Assembly: GCA_019347785.1 (NCBI GenBank)
Contig: JAHWKQ010000057.1
Coordinates: forward strand, 1-10,833
Source: Actinomycetota bacterium
GTDB taxonomy: Bacteria > Actinomycetota > Nitriliruptoria > Euzebyales > Egibacteraceae
Direction: 5' to 3'
Length of the DNA stretch: 10,833 nt
A model generated the notes under the pieces. The model worked only from the letters and a program-made list of their open reading frames with translations, was not told the DNA's origin and did no database searches. Of this stretch, positions 1 to 5,935 are shown in pieces. The first letter of the stretch is position 1. The number at the start of each line of letters is the position of its first letter. The translations under genes and the position numbers were made by a program.

Positions 1-1
1 C

Positions 2-313
2 GTCATACCGGTGGGGCCTCCCGACGAAGAGGCCCGACGCGCGATCTGGCGCGGCTACATCCAGCGCATCACTGACCAGGACGTCGACGTGGAACGGCTC
101 GTGGAGGCCACATCGCTGTTCACCCCCGCCGACATCGACTTCGCCGCTCACAAGGCGGGCCAGGCGGCGTTCGAGCGGACCGTCGTTCACGAGGACGGGA
201 CACGGGCAACCATCGACGAGTTCCTGACCGCGATCAACGAGACGCGCCCGAGCCTGACCCGGTCGATGGTGCACGAGTTCGAAGAGGACATCGACGCCTT
301 CGCGCGGGTCTGA
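2..313 (+). CDS. AAA+ family ATPase, C-terminal end (partial)
   Basis: This is the last 103 residues of a protein whose start lies left of the window; the frame is open from base 2 and stops with TGA at 311-313. The opening IPVGPPDEEARRAIW matches the segment after the sensor/arginine-finger region of Cdc48/Vps4-like AAA+ ATPases, where a conserved pro-x-arg/pro-pro-asp stretch leads into the small helical lid. The following helices (SLFTPADIDFAAHKAGQAAF) match the F-(T/S)-(G/P)-A-D-(I/L) lid motif, and TIDEFLTAINETRPSLTRSM matches the terminal 'DF..A....RPS' helix typical of these ATPases. The Walker motifs would be upstream and cannot be seen, so the substrate or partner is unknown. It is oriented away from the minus-strand genes, converging on the tRNA. 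I am confident of the AAA+ class but not of the subfamily. Confidence 0.8.
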   Translation, partial: VIPVGPPDEEARRAIWRGYIQRITDQDVDVERLVEATSLFTPADIDFAAHKAGQAAFERTVVHEDGTRATIDEFLTAINETRPSLTRSMVHEFEEDIDAFARV

Positions 314-359
314 GGACCACGCGCCGTCCGTCTCCGGGATGTGGCACTGGTCTGAGGTG

Positions 360-442
360 TGCCCGGAGTGGGGGTCGAACCCACACGCCCCTGAGGGCCG
401 CGGATTTTAAGTCCGCTGCGTCTGCCGTTTCGCCATCCGGGC
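360..442 (-). tRNA. tRNA-Leu, anticodon UAA
   Basis: Read on the minus strand, the 7-bp acceptor stem GCCCGGA/TCCGGGC closes the molecule (442-436 with 367-361), with discriminator A at 360. The anticodon arm is GCGGA-CTTAAAA-TCCGC, giving anticodon TAA, so it decodes UUA leucine codons. A long variable arm (GGCCCTCAGGGGC region) makes it class II, as expected for leucine. The T arm is GTGGG-TTCGACC-CCCAC. CCA is not encoded: the next bases on that strand are CAC. The gene is about 83 nt, lies 35 bp after the stop of the NUDIX fusion gene on the same strand, and faces the converging AAA+ gene. UUA is a very rare codon in a genome this GC-rich, so this tRNA would be lightly used. Confidence 0.95.
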
Positions 443-457
443 CGGGTGGGGAAGTCG

Positions 458-463
458 AGCATA
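458..463 (-). promoter_or_regulatory. Candidate -10 element of the tRNA-Leu gene
   Basis: The minus strand carries TATGCT at 463-458, a good fit to the actinobacterial TAnnnT -10. It lies 15 bp before the tRNA 5' end, which would place transcription start around 451 with a short leader to be removed by RNase P. I see no convincing TTGACA-like -35 at 16-19 bp spacing, where the sequence is GC-rich coding DNA of the preceding gene. Readthrough from the NUDIX gene is an alternative source of transcript. Confidence 0.4.
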
Positions 464-477
464 CCGGGGCCGGCGGG

Positions 478-1836
478 TCACTCCCGCCAGCGGTCCGGGG
501 CGGCCGAGGGGCCGGGCACGAGCCGCACGAGCGGCCCTCCGGCGAACAGCGTCACGCGGGGCACCCCGAGCCGGCGATGGCCGGCCTCGGGCCAGCCGAG
601 GTCGGCCAGGTACAGGTCGCCGACGAACGGGCCGATGCCGGGCCGGAACAGGCCCGCCCTGGGCGCGCCCAGGGCGATTGTGACGTCGGCGGTGACCAGC
701 TCGCCGACGAGGCCCTCGTCGGGGTGCAGGCCGCTGGGCAGGTCCAGGCTGATAATGGGCGCGCTCACGTGGCGCAGGGCGAGCACGGCGTCGCGCGGCG
801 CTCCCCGCAGGGCTCCGCGCAGGCCGCCGCCGGTGACCGCGTCCAGGACGACATCGGCGACAGGCAGCCGGTCGCCCGGCGAACTGGGCGCGCCCGCCGC
901 CCAGTCGCCGGCCGGCGTCGGTCGGCCCGCGCACACGACGGCGACCCGCACGCCCGCCGCCGCCAGGGCCCGTGCGGAGGCCACACCGGCGGCCCCGGTG
1001 CGCCCGGGGCCGGCCAGCACGAGCACCCGCGCGGCGTCACGCGCCTGAGCCAGGAGTCCGATGGCACGCGTCGCCGCCGCCGCGGCACCCTCGACGACGT
1101 CGACGTCCCGGGCGTGTCGCCGCCACGCGTCGCTGCGGACGACCGGCGCCGAGTCGGCGGGGACCTCGGGCACACCGGGCAGCATGGCGGGCGAGGGCAA
1201 CGGCGCCAGGCGGCCGGGCACGTCCCATGGTCGTGCCTCCCGCGCCGTGGCCAGGTCGCCGAGCGCCGTCCCGCCGTGCCAGTCGGGGATGAGCAGGTCG
1301 AGCAGCGACACCGTGATCACCGCCGTGGCGCCCCACAGCAGGTGGTCGGCGTCCAGCTGCCATGCCCACGAGTCGCCCCGGGTCGACAGCCGCACCATCC
1401 GCCAGTTGCCCACGTCGCGAAGGCTCGACAACCGAACCCGCAGGACGGCGGCGACCTCGGTCTCGGCGGCCACCAGCGGGTGCGGGGCCCGCCAGCGCGC
1501 CACGATGGGCTGGAGCCAGAAGCGGGATGGGGGGAGGTAGGTCGCCGGGAGACGGCCGAGCACCTCCACCGTGGCGACGTCCAGCGCGATCTCCTCGTGC
1601 GCCTCGCGCAGCGCCGCCTGCTCGGCCGTCTCCCCCCGCTCCACACGCCCCCCGGGGAACGAGATCTGCCCGGGGTGATGGCGAAGCTCCTCCCGGCGGC
1701 GCGTGTAGACGACCTCCAGGTCACCGTCGCGGTCGCGCACGAGAACGAGTGCGGCGGCCAGGCGCCCGCCGCACGGCTGGGTGGTATGTGGCGCCTGCGC
1801 CGCCAGCGACTCGGCCAGGCGTGCCCACAGAGTCAT
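478..1836 (-). CDS. CoA pyrophosphatase-type NUDIX hydrolase fused to a YjeF_N (NAD(P)H-hydrate epimerase-like) domain
   Basis: 452 aa from ATG at 1836; in-frame codons further upstream give only arginine/glycine-rich shadow sequence. Residues 1-185 are a NUDIX domain. YTRRREELRHHPGQISFPGG (44-63) is the NuCoA/UPF0035 signature of CoA diphosphatases, followed by a NUDIX box with G63, E69, R77, E78, E81 and E82 in register; the usual late glycine is A84. CoA pyrophosphatases split CoA into phosphopantetheine and 3',5'-ADP. A proline-rich linker (about 186-232) leads to a Rossmann-like YjeF_N domain (about 233-420), with VLVLAGPGRTGAAG (271-284), LDAVTGGGLRG (331-341) and ISLDLPSG (362-369). 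In the family the first loop normally reads GPGNNGGDG; here Asn-Asn and Asp are replaced, so epimerase activity is doubtful. The ATGA overlap with the upstream ORF implies translational coupling, since no Shine-Dalgarno sequence is visible. NUDIX assignment is firm; the role of the second domain is inferred. Confidence 0.88.
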   Translation of the reverse strand: MTLWARLAESLAAQAPHTTQPCGGRLAAALVLVRDRDGDLEVVYTRRREELRHHPGQISFPGGRVERGETAEQAALREAHEEIALDVATVEVLGRLPATYLPPSRFWLQPIVARWRAPHPLVAAETEVAAVLRVRLSSLRDVGNWRMVRLSTRGDSWAWQLDADHLLWGATAVITVSLLDLLIPDWHGGTALGDLATAREARPWDVPGRLAPLPSPAMLPGVPEVPADSAPVVRSDAWRRHARDVDVVEGAAAAATRAIGLLAQARDAARVLVLAGPGRTGAAGVASARALAAAGVRVAVVCAGRPTPAGDWAAGAPSSPGDRLPVADVVLDAVTGGGLRGALRGAPRDAVLALRHVSAPIISLDLPSGLHPDEGLVGELVTADVTIALGAPRAGLFRPGIGPFVGDLYLADLGWPEAGHRRLGVPRVTLFAGGPLVRLVPGPSAAPDRWRE

Positions 1837-1988
1837 GGTGGGGCCGTCACGTGCGGCGCGGTCGTCAGGACGGCCTCCGCGGCGGCCCGCACGCCAGTGG
1901 CCTCGGCGGCCTCGACCGCCCGGGCGACCTCCTCGGCGACGCTGGCCGAGCCGGTCCCGATCGGCGTGGCGGGGAACCAGACGAGCAC
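1833..1988 (-). CDS. Half-length MTH1187/YkoF-like (DUF77) thiamine-binding family ORF, possibly a remnant
   Basis: 51 aa, GTG at 1988 to TGA at 1835-1833. The start is chosen because GGGAGG at 2002-1997 sits 8 nt before it; an in-frame GTG at 1997 is less well placed. The residues MLVWFPATPIGTGSASVAEE match the first strand and helix of the MTH1187/Ybl001c family (in yeast, 'VPIGTDSAS...'), and the later AEAVLTT falls where the family has a strand ending in T-(T/I)-E-G. Family members are about 100 aa and form a ferredoxin-like fold that binds thiamine; this ORF ends halfway, just where EG-W-(D/E)-x-V-M should follow. It overlaps the NUDIX start as ATGA, which suggests it is still translated, perhaps as a leader that feeds ribosomes to the fusion gene. 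It may also be a decayed gene. I rate the homology likely and the function unknown. Confidence 0.55.
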   Translation of the reverse strand: MLVWFPATPIGTGSASVAEEVARAVEAAEATGVRAAAEAVLTTAPHVTAPP

Positions 1989-1996
1989 CGACGGCA

Positions 1997-2002
1997 CCTC
2001 CC
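1997..2002 (-). promoter_or_regulatory. Shine-Dalgarno sequence of the short thiamine-family ORF
   Basis: GGGAGG on the minus strand, 8 nt before the GTG at 1988. It is the clearest ribosome binding site in this two-gene unit, and the downstream NUDIX ATG has none, which fits ribosomes being loaded here and passed on through the ATGA overlap. Confidence 0.55.
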
Positions 2003-2077
2003 GGACGACCTGGCCCCACCCTCGGGCGTCAGGCTTCCCACCGGTACGCGGGGCGAGTCGCCGAGTCGGCCACCCGT

Positions 2078-2104
2078 TTGAGCCGCGCTCCGCCCGGCTA
2101 GGTC
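2078..2104 (+). promoter_or_regulatory. Weak candidate promoter for the small lipoprotein gene
   Basis: TTGAGC (2078-2083) and TAGGTC (2099-2104) are separated by 15 bp and lie just before the ATG at 2113. The -10 fits TAnnnT imperfectly and the spacing is short. If real, the transcript would be nearly leaderless. Alternatively AGGT at 2100-2103, 9 nt before the ATG, is a weak ribosome binding site. This is the only promoter-like sequence I can see in the 124-bp divergent gap (1989-2112). Confidence 0.25.
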
Positions 2105-2112
2105 ACCGGGGC

Positions 2113-2532
2113 ATGCCCGTGCTCGTCCGCCTCTGGCCGCTCGCCCTCGCGCTACTCGCCCTGGCTCCGGCGGGCTGCTCGCAGCGGACCCCGGAGGCCG
2201 AGAGCCAGCCGACGCAGGTCGCCAGGCCCGACTGGCTCGTCCGGGTGTACCCACCGTCGGGGTCCGAGGGGACGGCCGCCGCCACCGTGCAGGTCCGCCA
2301 CGATCTGCCCGGCGCCAAGGGTCAGCTGCGCCTGATGATCGACGGCGTCGACGTCACCGCCTACGCGGACGTGGAGCCCGGCCAGCTGACCTACGACCCG
2401 GAGCGGGCGCCCGGGGTGGTCGAGCTCACCCCGGGCCGGCACACCGCCCGGGTCGAGCGGGTGTCGCTGCCCCGGGAGGGTGCCACCTATCGGGTGCTGG
2501 ACTTCTACCGGTGGCGCTTCACGGTGCTGTGA
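2113..2532 (+). CDS. Small predicted lipoprotein with an Ig-like beta domain
   Basis: 139 aa from ATG at 2113; the frame stays open far upstream but only as antisense of the NUDIX gene, and the signal peptide fixes the start. Residues 1-21 are a basic, leucine/alanine-rich signal sequence ending LAPAGC, with Cys22 the likely lipidated residue (proline at -3 is not ideal for a lipobox). After a Ser/Gln/Pro spacer, residues 42-139 alternate hydrophobic strands: LVRVYPPSG, LRLMIDGVDVTAY, GVVELTPGRHTARV and a closing WRFTVL. The 'iDG.dvT ... L.pG.H...v ... W.F.V' pattern is common in Ig-like domains of exported actinobacterial proteins. It would sit on the outer face of the membrane; ligand and role are unknown. 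It stands alone on the plus strand, diverging from the NUDIX unit and overlapping ppx by 14 bp tail to tail. Confidence 0.8.
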   Translation: MPVLVRLWPLALALLALAPAGCSQRTPEAESQPTQVARPDWLVRVYPPSGSEGTAAATVQVRHDLPGAKGQLRLMIDGVDVTAYADVEPGQLTYDPERAPGVVELTPGRHTARVERVSLPREGATYRVLDFYRWRFTVL

Positions 2533-3454
2533 GCGGTCCGTCAGTGTGATCGAGCAGGCCCAGGGCCAGCCCGTCGAGGATGTCCGCCTCGCTGACGAGG
2601 ACGTCGCCGAAGCCGAAGCGCTCCACCACCCGGGCGAGGATCAGGGCCCCCGCGACCATCACGTCCTCCCGTCCCGGCGCCATCGGCCCCAGCGCGGCGA
2701 TCTCGGCCACGCGCATGTCGGCCAGGCGGTCGGTCAGCGCCCGCACCGCGCCGGCCGGGACCCGGGTGCCGTGGATGCGCTGCGCGTCGTACTCGTCAAG
2801 CTCCAGGTGCAGCGCCCCCAGCGTCGTCACGGTCCCCGCGACGCCCACCAGCGTGCGGGCGGCGCCGGCGTCGACGACACCCGCGAGCGCGTCGAGCTCG
2901 GTGTCCACGTCCGTCTCGGCCGCCGCCATCTCCTCCCCGGTCGGCGGGTCCGAGCGCAGGCGGCGCTCGGTCAGCCGGACGCAGCCGAGCTGGCGGCTGA
3001 CGACGGCCTCCGGCTCGGCGGAGCCCAGCACGAACTCCGTCGAGCCGCCACCGATGTCGACGACCAGGTACGGCGGCTCGCCCGCGACCGACGAGGTCGC
3101 GCCGCGGAAGCCGACCGCGGCCTCGTCCTCGCCGGTGAGGACCTCGGCGTCCACGCCGGTGCGCTCCCGCACGCCGGCGAAGAAGCGCTCGCGGTCGGCC
3201 GCGTCGCGGATCGCGCTCGTCGCCGTGACCCGGGTCCGCGCCGCGCCGAGCTCCTCCCAACGGCGCGCGTAGCCGGCGATGCAGTCCAGGGTGCGCGCGA
3301 GCGCCGCGTCGTCGAGGTGGCCGTTGCGGTCGACGCCGGCGCCCAGCCGGGTGATCGTCGTCCGCCGGTCCAGGTACCGCAGGGGGTCGCCGGGGTCGGC
3401 GACCAGCAGACGCACCGAGTTGGTGCCCGCGTCAACGACCGCGACCCGGGTCAC
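2519..3454 (-). CDS. ppx: Ppx/GppA family exopolyphosphatase / guanosine pentaphosphate phosphohydrolase
   Basis: 311 aa, the length of the short two-domain Ppx/GppA proteins of actinobacteria. These enzymes release phosphate from polyphosphate or convert pppGpp to ppGpp. The ASKHA ATPase-fold motifs are present: VVDAGTNSVRLLVAD (6-20, phosphate loop 1), VLTGEDEAAVGFRGA (105-119, containing the likely catalytic glutamate E111), LVVDIGGGSTEFVLG (130-144, phosphate loop 2) and GVAGTVTTLGAL (204-215). GREDVMVAGALIL (261-273) matches the late R-x-(D/E) motif. The start is GTG at 3454, because it overlaps the stop of the DUF501 gene as GTGA and gives the expected N terminus. Open frame upstream is antisense-like shadow of DUF501. 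In M. tuberculosis the equivalent position is Rv1026. Sequence alone does not separate Ppx from GppA activity. Confidence 0.93.
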   Translation of the reverse strand: MTRVAVVDAGTNSVRLLVADPGDPLRYLDRRTTITRLGAGVDRNGHLDDAALARTLDCIAGYARRWEELGAARTRVTATSAIRDAADRERFFAGVRERTGVDAEVLTGEDEAAVGFRGATSSVAGEPPYLVVDIGGGSTEFVLGSAEPEAVVSRQLGCVRLTERRLRSDPPTGEEMAAAETDVDTELDALAGVVDAGAARTLVGVAGTVTTLGALHLELDEYDAQRIHGTRVPAGAVRALTDRLADMRVAEIAALGPMAPGREDVMVAGALILARVVERFGFGDVLVSEADILDGLALGLLDHTDGPLTAP

Positions 3455-4053
3455 CCCTGGGCCCGTCTCGTCGTCCGGCGACGGGGCTGCCCGACCGGAT
3501 CGTGCACGGGCAGGTCGTGCAGGCTGACGCACGGCCCCGGGCAGGCCATGGGCTCGACCTGCTCGCCCACCCACGCCCCGAGCGGGTTGTCGCGCGTCGC
3601 CAGATGGTGGGCGTACAGGCCGTGCAGGCACTTGACGCGGCCGGGCATGCCGCCGACGCCCGGATCGCCGGGAAGCGGTCCGCCCAGGGCGTCGCGGGCG
3701 GCGACGTACCGCCGATGCGACGCCTCGTACGCCGACGCCAGCCCCGGCTCCCCGCGCAGCCGCCCGTTCAGCCCGCGCATCGCTGCCCCGGCCTCCAGCC
3801 GGCCGACGTGGCGCACGGCCAGCGGGCACGCCAGCCACCAGGTGGTGGGGAACGGCGTGCCGTCGGACAGCCTCGGGTCGACACGCAGCACGGCGGGCAG
3901 ACCCCAGCCGCAGCGCACCGCCGCCGCGGACCGGCCGCGCAGTGGCCGCCCGATCATGCGCGCGGCCACGGCCGCGTCGCGGGCTTCCAGCGGCGCGCGG
4001 GACGCCTGGGCGTCGTAGGAGGCGTCCGGCGCGGGTCGCAGCGCGTCGTCCAT
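3451..4053 (-). CDS. DUF501 domain protein
   Basis: 200 aa from ATG at 4053. The DUF501 core runs from about residue 24 (EARDAAVAARMIGRPLRG) through a conserved DGTPFPTTWWLACPLA (64-79) to GGMPGRVKCLHGLYAHHLA (134-152) and NPLGAWV. This is the family signature 'DGTPFPT.yyLtCP ... GMP.RVKCLH.L.AH.LA...NPlG'. Five cysteines (48, 76, 142, 171, 175) and His144 are seen; the C-terminal CPGPC resembles a metal ligand pair, but that is inference. The family has no established function and is typically found between an ftsB/divIC-like gene and ppx, as here and in M. tuberculosis Rv1025. The stop overlaps ppx as GTGA. The start is uncertain: GTG at 4080 is in frame and has GGTGAGG 10 nt before it, next to the intergenic hairpin. 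Confidence 0.87.
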   Translation of the reverse strand: MDDALRPAPDASYDAQASRAPLEARDAAVAARMIGRPLRGRSAAAVRCGWGLPAVLRVDPRLSDGTPFPTTWWLACPLAVRHVGRLEAGAAMRGLNGRLRGEPGLASAYEASHRRYVAARDALGGPLPGDPGVGGMPGRVKCLHGLYAHHLATRDNPLGAWVGEQVEPMACPGPCVSLHDLPVHDPVGQPRRRTTRRAQG

Positions 4054-4096
4054 GCGCGCCAGGGTGGCCCCCGCCGTCACCCCCCGCAAACCTCAC

Positions 4097-4151
4097 CCCG
4101 GAGTGTGTCGACTGGCAGGCGTATTCGGTGCGCTAGTCGACACACTCCGGG
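4097..4151. repeat. Perfect 17-bp inverted repeat with 21-nt loop between the ftsB-like gene and DUF501
   Basis: The arms CCCGGAGTGTGTCGACT (4097-4113) and AGTCGACACACTCCGGG (4135-4151) are exact reverse complements, separated by 21 nt. They fill most of the only sizeable gap (107 bp) in the minus-strand gene run. As RNA this would be a stable stem-loop. On the minus strand it starts 9 nt after the ftsB-like stop and its last paired G touches a GGTGAGG that could be the DUF501 ribosome binding site. No T-run follows on either strand, so a classical intrinsic terminator is not supported, although actinobacterial terminators often lack one. Other readings are an mRNA processing or stability hairpin, an attenuator, or a palindromic binding site. 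Confidence 0.85.
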
Positions 4152-4160
4152 TCAGGGGGA

Positions 4161-4643
4161 TCAGCCGAAGACGGCCTCGAACAGGCGTTGGTACCACGGT
4201 CGCGGCCGGTGCCGCCAGCGGCCGTCGTCCTCGCGGGCCTCCTGGGCCTCGGAGTTCGGCGACACGACGACGAAGGCCACCTCGCCGGGCTTGACCATGC
4301 CGAGCTCCTCCCTGGCGATCAGCTCCAACTCGCGCAGGTCGTGCAGGGCGTCGCGGCGCTCCTCGAGGCGGGCGACCTTGGCCCGCAGGCGCCGTTGCGA
4401 CTGCTCCAGGTCGGCGACGTGGCGCTCGGCCTCGACGAGGGTTCGCAGCGGTCCCAGCATCATCACGGCGACGACGAGCACCACCGCCACGAGGGCGACC
4501 ACATAGACGCGGTCGCTGTCCGCGACGCGCCGAACGGGCAGCCGCGCCAGGCGCCCGGCCACCCGCGCACGGGCCGAGCCCAGCGCCGACCCGGCCCGGC
4601 CGGCCATCCGCCCGACGACCCGTCGCCCGACGACCCGTCTCAC
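4161..4643 (-). CDS. Septum formation initiator family protein (FtsB/DivIC-like)
   Basis: 160 aa from GTG at 4643, which overlaps the eno stop as GTGA; ATG at 4607 would give 148 aa and is a reasonable alternative. The layout is that of FtsB/DivIC: a basic cytoplasmic N terminus (1-45), one transmembrane segment VYVVALVAVVLVVAVMML (46-63), a coiled coil rich in Leu/Glu/Arg (about 69-105), then ELIAREELGMVKPGEVAFVV (107-126), the conserved 'A.eeLGmv.pGE..f.v' motif that ends the family domain. The C-terminal tail is charged and tryptophan-rich. Such proteins join FtsL and FtsQ/DivIB in the divisome at the septal membrane. It sits between eno and DUF501 as Rv1024 does in M. tuberculosis. The first codons contain a 15-bp tandem duplication giving a repeated RRVVG. 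Confidence 0.87.
   Translation of the reverse strand: MRRVVGRRVVGRMAGRAGSALGSARARVAGRLARLPVRRVADSDRVYVVALVAVVLVVAVMMLGPLRTLVEAERHVADLEQSQRRLRAKVARLEERRDALHDLRELELIAREELGMVKPGEVAFVVVSPNSEAQEAREDDGRWRHRPRPWYQRLFEAVFG
4610..4639. repeat. 15-bp exact tandem duplication in the 5' end of the ftsB-like gene
   Basis: GCCCGACGACCCGTC occurs at 4610-4624 and again at 4625-4639, directly adjoining. It is a multiple of three, so the frame is kept and the protein reads RRVVG twice before MAGRAG. It lies between the two possible start codons (4643 and 4607), so it would be untranslated spacer if the ATG is the true start. Confidence 0.85.
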
Positions 4644-5929
4644 GGCATCACCGCCACCGCCAGGGGGAAGGCCCGGACGCCGGGGTAGCGGGCGCTGTCG
4701 CCCAGGTGCTCCTCGATGCGCAGCAGCTGGTTGTACTTGGCGACCCGGTCGGTGCGGGCCGGGGCGCCGGACTTGATCTGCCCGGCGTTGGCGGCCACCG
4801 CGATGTCCGCGATCGTGGTGTCCTCGGTTTCGCCGGAGCGGTGGCTGATCATGCACGTCCAACCCGCGCGGTGGGCGAGCTGCATCGTCTCCAGCGTCTC
4901 GGTCAGCGTCCCGATCTGGTTCACCTTGACCAGCAGGCTGTTGGCCGAGCCCTCCTCGATGCCGCGCCGCACCCGCTCGGGGTTGGTGACGAACAGGTCG
5001 TCGCCGACGAGCTGGCAGCGGCCGCCCAGGCGCCCGGTGAGCCGTCGCCAGCCGTCCCAGTCACTCTGGTCCAGGCCGTCCTCGATCGACACGATCGGAT
5101 AGCGGTCCGCCAGGTCCTCGAGCAGGTCGATCATCTCGTCGGCGGACACCTCGCGGCCCTCGCCCTCCAGGCGGTAGCGGCCGCCCGCGTGGAACTCGCT
5201 GGCGGCGACGTCCATGGCCAGCGCGACGTCCTCGCCCGGGGAATAGCCCGCGCGCTCGATGGCCTCGACGATGAGATCGAGCGCCGCCGCATTGGAGTCC
5301 AGGTCGGGGGCGAAGCCGCCCTCGTCGCCGAGCCCGGTGGCCAGGCCCCGTCCACCCAGGACCCTCTTCAGCGCCTGATAGACCTCCGCCCCGGCGCGGA
5401 CGGCCTCCCGGAAGCAGGGCGCCCCGACCGGGGCGACCATGAACTCCTGGAAGTCCACGTTCGAGTCGGCGTGGGCGCCGCCGTTGAGGATGTTCATCAT
5501 CGGCACGGGCAGCAGGTGGGCGCCGGGGCCGCCCAGGTAACGGTACAGCGGCAGGCCATGGGACGTGGCGGCGGCTCTGGCGACCGCCAGGCTGACACCC
5601 AGCAGGGCGTTGGCGCCCAGCTTGGACTTGTCGTCGGTGCCGTCAAGATCGCGCAGCAGGTCGTCGACGCGCGCCTGCGCGGCGGCGTCGAGCCCGACGA
5701 GCTCCGCCGCGATGACGGCCTCGACGTTGTCGACGGCGCGCCGCACACCCTTGCCCCCGAAGCGATCGTCCCCGTCGCGCAGCTCCACGGCCTCGAACTC
5801 GCCGGTCGACGCGCCGCTGGGCACCGTCGCCCGGCCCATGGAGCCGTCGGTGAGCACGCACTCGACCTCGACCGTCGGGTTCCCGCGGGAGTCCAGAACC
5901 TCCCGGGCGTGCACCGACTCGATCCTCAT
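4640..5929 (-). CDS. eno: Enolase (phosphopyruvate hydratase)
   Basis: 429 aa, the normal bacterial length, from ATG at 5929. It interconverts 2-phosphoglycerate and phosphoenolpyruvate in glycolysis. The N-terminal RIESVHAREVLDSRGNPTVE and flexible loop VPSGASTGE (36-44) are classical. Expected active-site residues are all there: E203 in GDEGGFAP, K335 in LVKVNQIG, H363 in SHRSGETED (362-370), and the magnesium ligands D240 (LAMDVAASEF), E283 (SIEDGLDQ) and D310 (VGDDLFVTN). The gene starts 15 bp after mazG and its stop overlaps the ftsB-like start, so it is inside the operon. AGGG ending 7 nt before the ATG serves as ribosome binding site; the same bases also form a TAGGGT that could be a -10. 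Nothing is missing or odd in the protein. Confidence 0.98.
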   Translation of the reverse strand: MRIESVHAREVLDSRGNPTVEVECVLTDGSMGRATVPSGASTGEFEAVELRDGDDRFGGKGVRRAVDNVEAVIAAELVGLDAAAQARVDDLLRDLDGTDDKSKLGANALLGVSLAVARAAATSHGLPLYRYLGGPGAHLLPVPMMNILNGGAHADSNVDFQEFMVAPVGAPCFREAVRAGAEVYQALKRVLGGRGLATGLGDEGGFAPDLDSNAAALDLIVEAIERAGYSPGEDVALAMDVAASEFHAGGRYRLEGEGREVSADEMIDLLEDLADRYPIVSIEDGLDQSDWDGWRRLTGRLGGRCQLVGDDLFVTNPERVRRGIEEGSANSLLVKVNQIGTLTETLETMQLAHRAGWTCMISHRSGETEDTTIADIAVAANAGQIKSGAPARTDRVAKYNQLLRIEEHLGDSARYPGVRAFPLAVAVMP

Positions 5930-5935
5930 GCGCTC

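Noticed and set aside
316..353. Possible terminator hairpin between the AAA+ gene and the tRNA (GACCA ... TGGTC)
   Set aside because: Only about 5 bp of pairing across a loop of almost 30 nt and no T-run, so it is not distinguishable from chance.
307..357. Direct repeat GGTCTGAGG at 307-315 and 349-357 beside the tRNA, resembling an attachment site pair
   Set aside because: Nine bases 42 bp apart is too short to mean integration, and no integrase or foreign DNA is present between or near the copies.
1837..2019. Extra 61 N-terminal codons in frame with the NUDIX gene
   Set aside because: They encode only Arg/Gly/Asp-rich sequence and overlap the better-supported short ORF with the GGGAGG site. 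The ATG at 1836 forms an ATGA junction and precedes a normal NUDIX N terminus.
577..2112. Long plus-strand frame running into the lipoprotein gene, suggesting a large fusion protein
   Set aside because: The part before 2113 is antisense to the NUDIX fusion gene and low-complexity. The signal peptide starting at 2113 shows where the real gene begins.
3455..4096. N-terminal extension of ppx in its open frame
   Set aside because: It lies over DUF501 in another frame, and the Ppx fold starts exactly at the GTGA junction at 3454.
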